Shown here: one piece after another, positions 12,970 through 13,739 of the stretch
How positions within the stretch are numbered: the stretch's first letter is position 1
Layout of the letters: the number at the start of each line of letters is the position of its first letter
NCBI GenBank assembly: GCA_045638465.1
Contig: JAZUBK010000016.1
Span: forward strand, 1 to 13,739
Source: CAKVLS01 sp045638465
Lineage (GTDB): Bacteria; Bacillota; Clostridia; Christensenellales; UBA1242
DNA: 13,739 nucleotides
Direction of reading: 5' to 3'
Program-made: the position numbers and the translations under genes
The notes under the pieces: model-generated
The model's input: only the letters and a program-made list of their open reading frames with translations
What the model was told of the DNA's origin: nothing
Database searches by the model: none

Positions 12970-13725
12970 TTATATCACTCCAAATAACATTGATCCAAGG
13001 TAATTTATACCAAGAACTTCATACATATTGCCATAACCAAATACCCAAGACCAAAATTGAGTCATAGGCCATGTAATATAGTAGCAAAGATAGTTTAGTA
13101 TATCAATATCCCAGATAGCATAAATAACATCTAAAGCAAGTAACAATCCTAGTAAAATTAACATACCATACTTTCTCATAAATACAACGAATCTATTTTC
13201 GTATCGCAAATAAGAAGAAATAGCGTTAAAGCCATCTAGAGGATAAATTGGGAACAAGTTAAATATAAACATAATAATGTTAATTGTGATTATGTAATAT
13301 AGCAAATAAAATAATATTTCCCACAAAACTTGGCTTGAAATATTAACGCCGTATTTTAAAAATAACATAAACAAAGGCATAATAAGAAATGCCAAAACAA
13401 TGTTTGTCAAAACACCTGCAATGCTTACTAAAAACATATCTCTTTTGTACTTTTTAAAATTAAAAGAGTTTATAGCAACAGGTTTTGCCCAACCGAAGCC
13501 AAAAACAACAAAAGATAAAAAACCACCTTTGTCAAAGTGTGCCATTGGATTAAGTGTTAATCTACCTTGAGCTTTTGGTGTAGGGTCTCCACACTTTACC
13601 GCCACAAAAGAATGTGCAAATTCGTGTAAAGTCATACCTATAATTAAAGCAATCAAGAAAGTAAAAAATATAATTACCTTACCTCGAAAGTCTAATGTAT
13701 CGTCATAAATTAAATTAAATAACAT
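12970..13725 (-). CDS. Site-2 protease family metalloprotease (M50)
   Basis: A 251-residue multi-pass membrane zinc protease of the M50 family, in the compact group without PDZ domains. The zinc motif HEFAH has His34, Glu35 and His38 in the first membrane helix; the second zinc ligand is Asp164 in NLFPIYPLDG (156-165); GRLTLNPMAHFD (54-65) and WAKPVAIN (79-86) are family landmarks. About five or six helices are predicted, so it likely cleaves within the membrane; its target is unknown. Members of this group are the standard neighbours of scpA-scpB in Firmicutes. GGAG about six bases before the ATG supports the start, so the gene is complete although it ends 14 bases from the window edge. Confidence 0.95.
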   Translation of the reverse strand: MLFNLIYDDTLDFRGKVIIFFTFLIALIIGMTLHEFAHSFVAVKCGDPTPKAQGRLTLNPMAHFDKGGFLSFVVFGFGWAKPVAINSFNFKKYKRDMFLVSIAGVLTNIVLAFLIMPLFMLFLKYGVNISSQVLWEILFYLLYYIITINIIMFIFNLFPIYPLDGFNAISSYLRYENRFVVFMRKYGMLILLGLLLALDVIYAIWDIDILNYLCYYITWPMTQFWSWVFGYGNMYEVLGINYLGSMLFGVI

Positions 13726-13739
13726 ATTTTCTCCAATAT

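Overview
The window looks like a chromosomal stretch of a low-GC, AT-rich Firmicute, most likely an uncultured Clostridia-type lineage. The basis is the strong A/T bias, Gram-positive style Shine-Dalgarno sites (AGGAG/GGAGG), the block scpA-scpB-DUF2953-ytfJ-dacF-rluB-(FAD oxidoreductase)-cmk-plsC-rpsA that is familiar from clostridial genomes, and a zinc-type L28 protein. No species can be named from sequence alone.

Layout. Bases 1-313 (+ strand) hold three tRNA genes: the 3' part of tRNA-Val(TAC), tRNA-Thr(TGT) and tRNA-Tyr(GTA), closed by a clear intrinsic terminator. Bases 335-1034 form a small divergent module. An Xre-type repressor (-) and a two-helix membrane protein with a C-terminal zinc ribbon (+) share a 79-bp intergenic region with two near-identical 17-bp operator-like palindromes, and the module is bracketed by two terminators with the same stem core. 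Next, on the - strand, comes an apparent three-gene operon (4519 down to 1050): a divergent methionyl-tRNA-synthetase-like protein, a thymidylate-kinase-like protein and a short-chain dehydrogenase. Its promoter carries a perfect 20-bp palindrome. rpmB (L28) stands alone with a consensus promoter and its own terminator.

The rest (13725 down to 5054, - strand) is a housekeeping block in at least three transcription units. (1) Site-2 protease-scpA-scpB, ended by a terminator near 11503-11535. (2) DUF2953-like gene-ytfJ/gerW-like gene-D,D-carboxypeptidase-rluB, ended by a terminator at 8716-8744. (3) HI0933-type FAD oxidoreductase-cmk homologue-plsC-S1 protein, with a predicted promoter just after that terminator. 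Genes within each unit are packed with overlaps or gaps of a few bases. The block covers chromosome organisation (ScpAB with SMC), membrane proteolysis, wall trimming, rRNA pseudouridylation, phospholipid synthesis and translation.

Most worth a second look: the MetRS-like protein lacks a recognisable KMSKS motif and several methionine-pocket residues; the cmk-position kinase keeps its ATP P-loop but has lost the CMP-binding motifs; the tmk-like P-loop has Glu where Ser/Thr is usual; the Xre/zinc-ribbon module has paired operators and an apparently leaderless repressor; and tRNA-Thr has two adjacent C-A mismatches in its acceptor stem. I found no CRISPR array, insertion sequence, riboswitch or phage structural gene.
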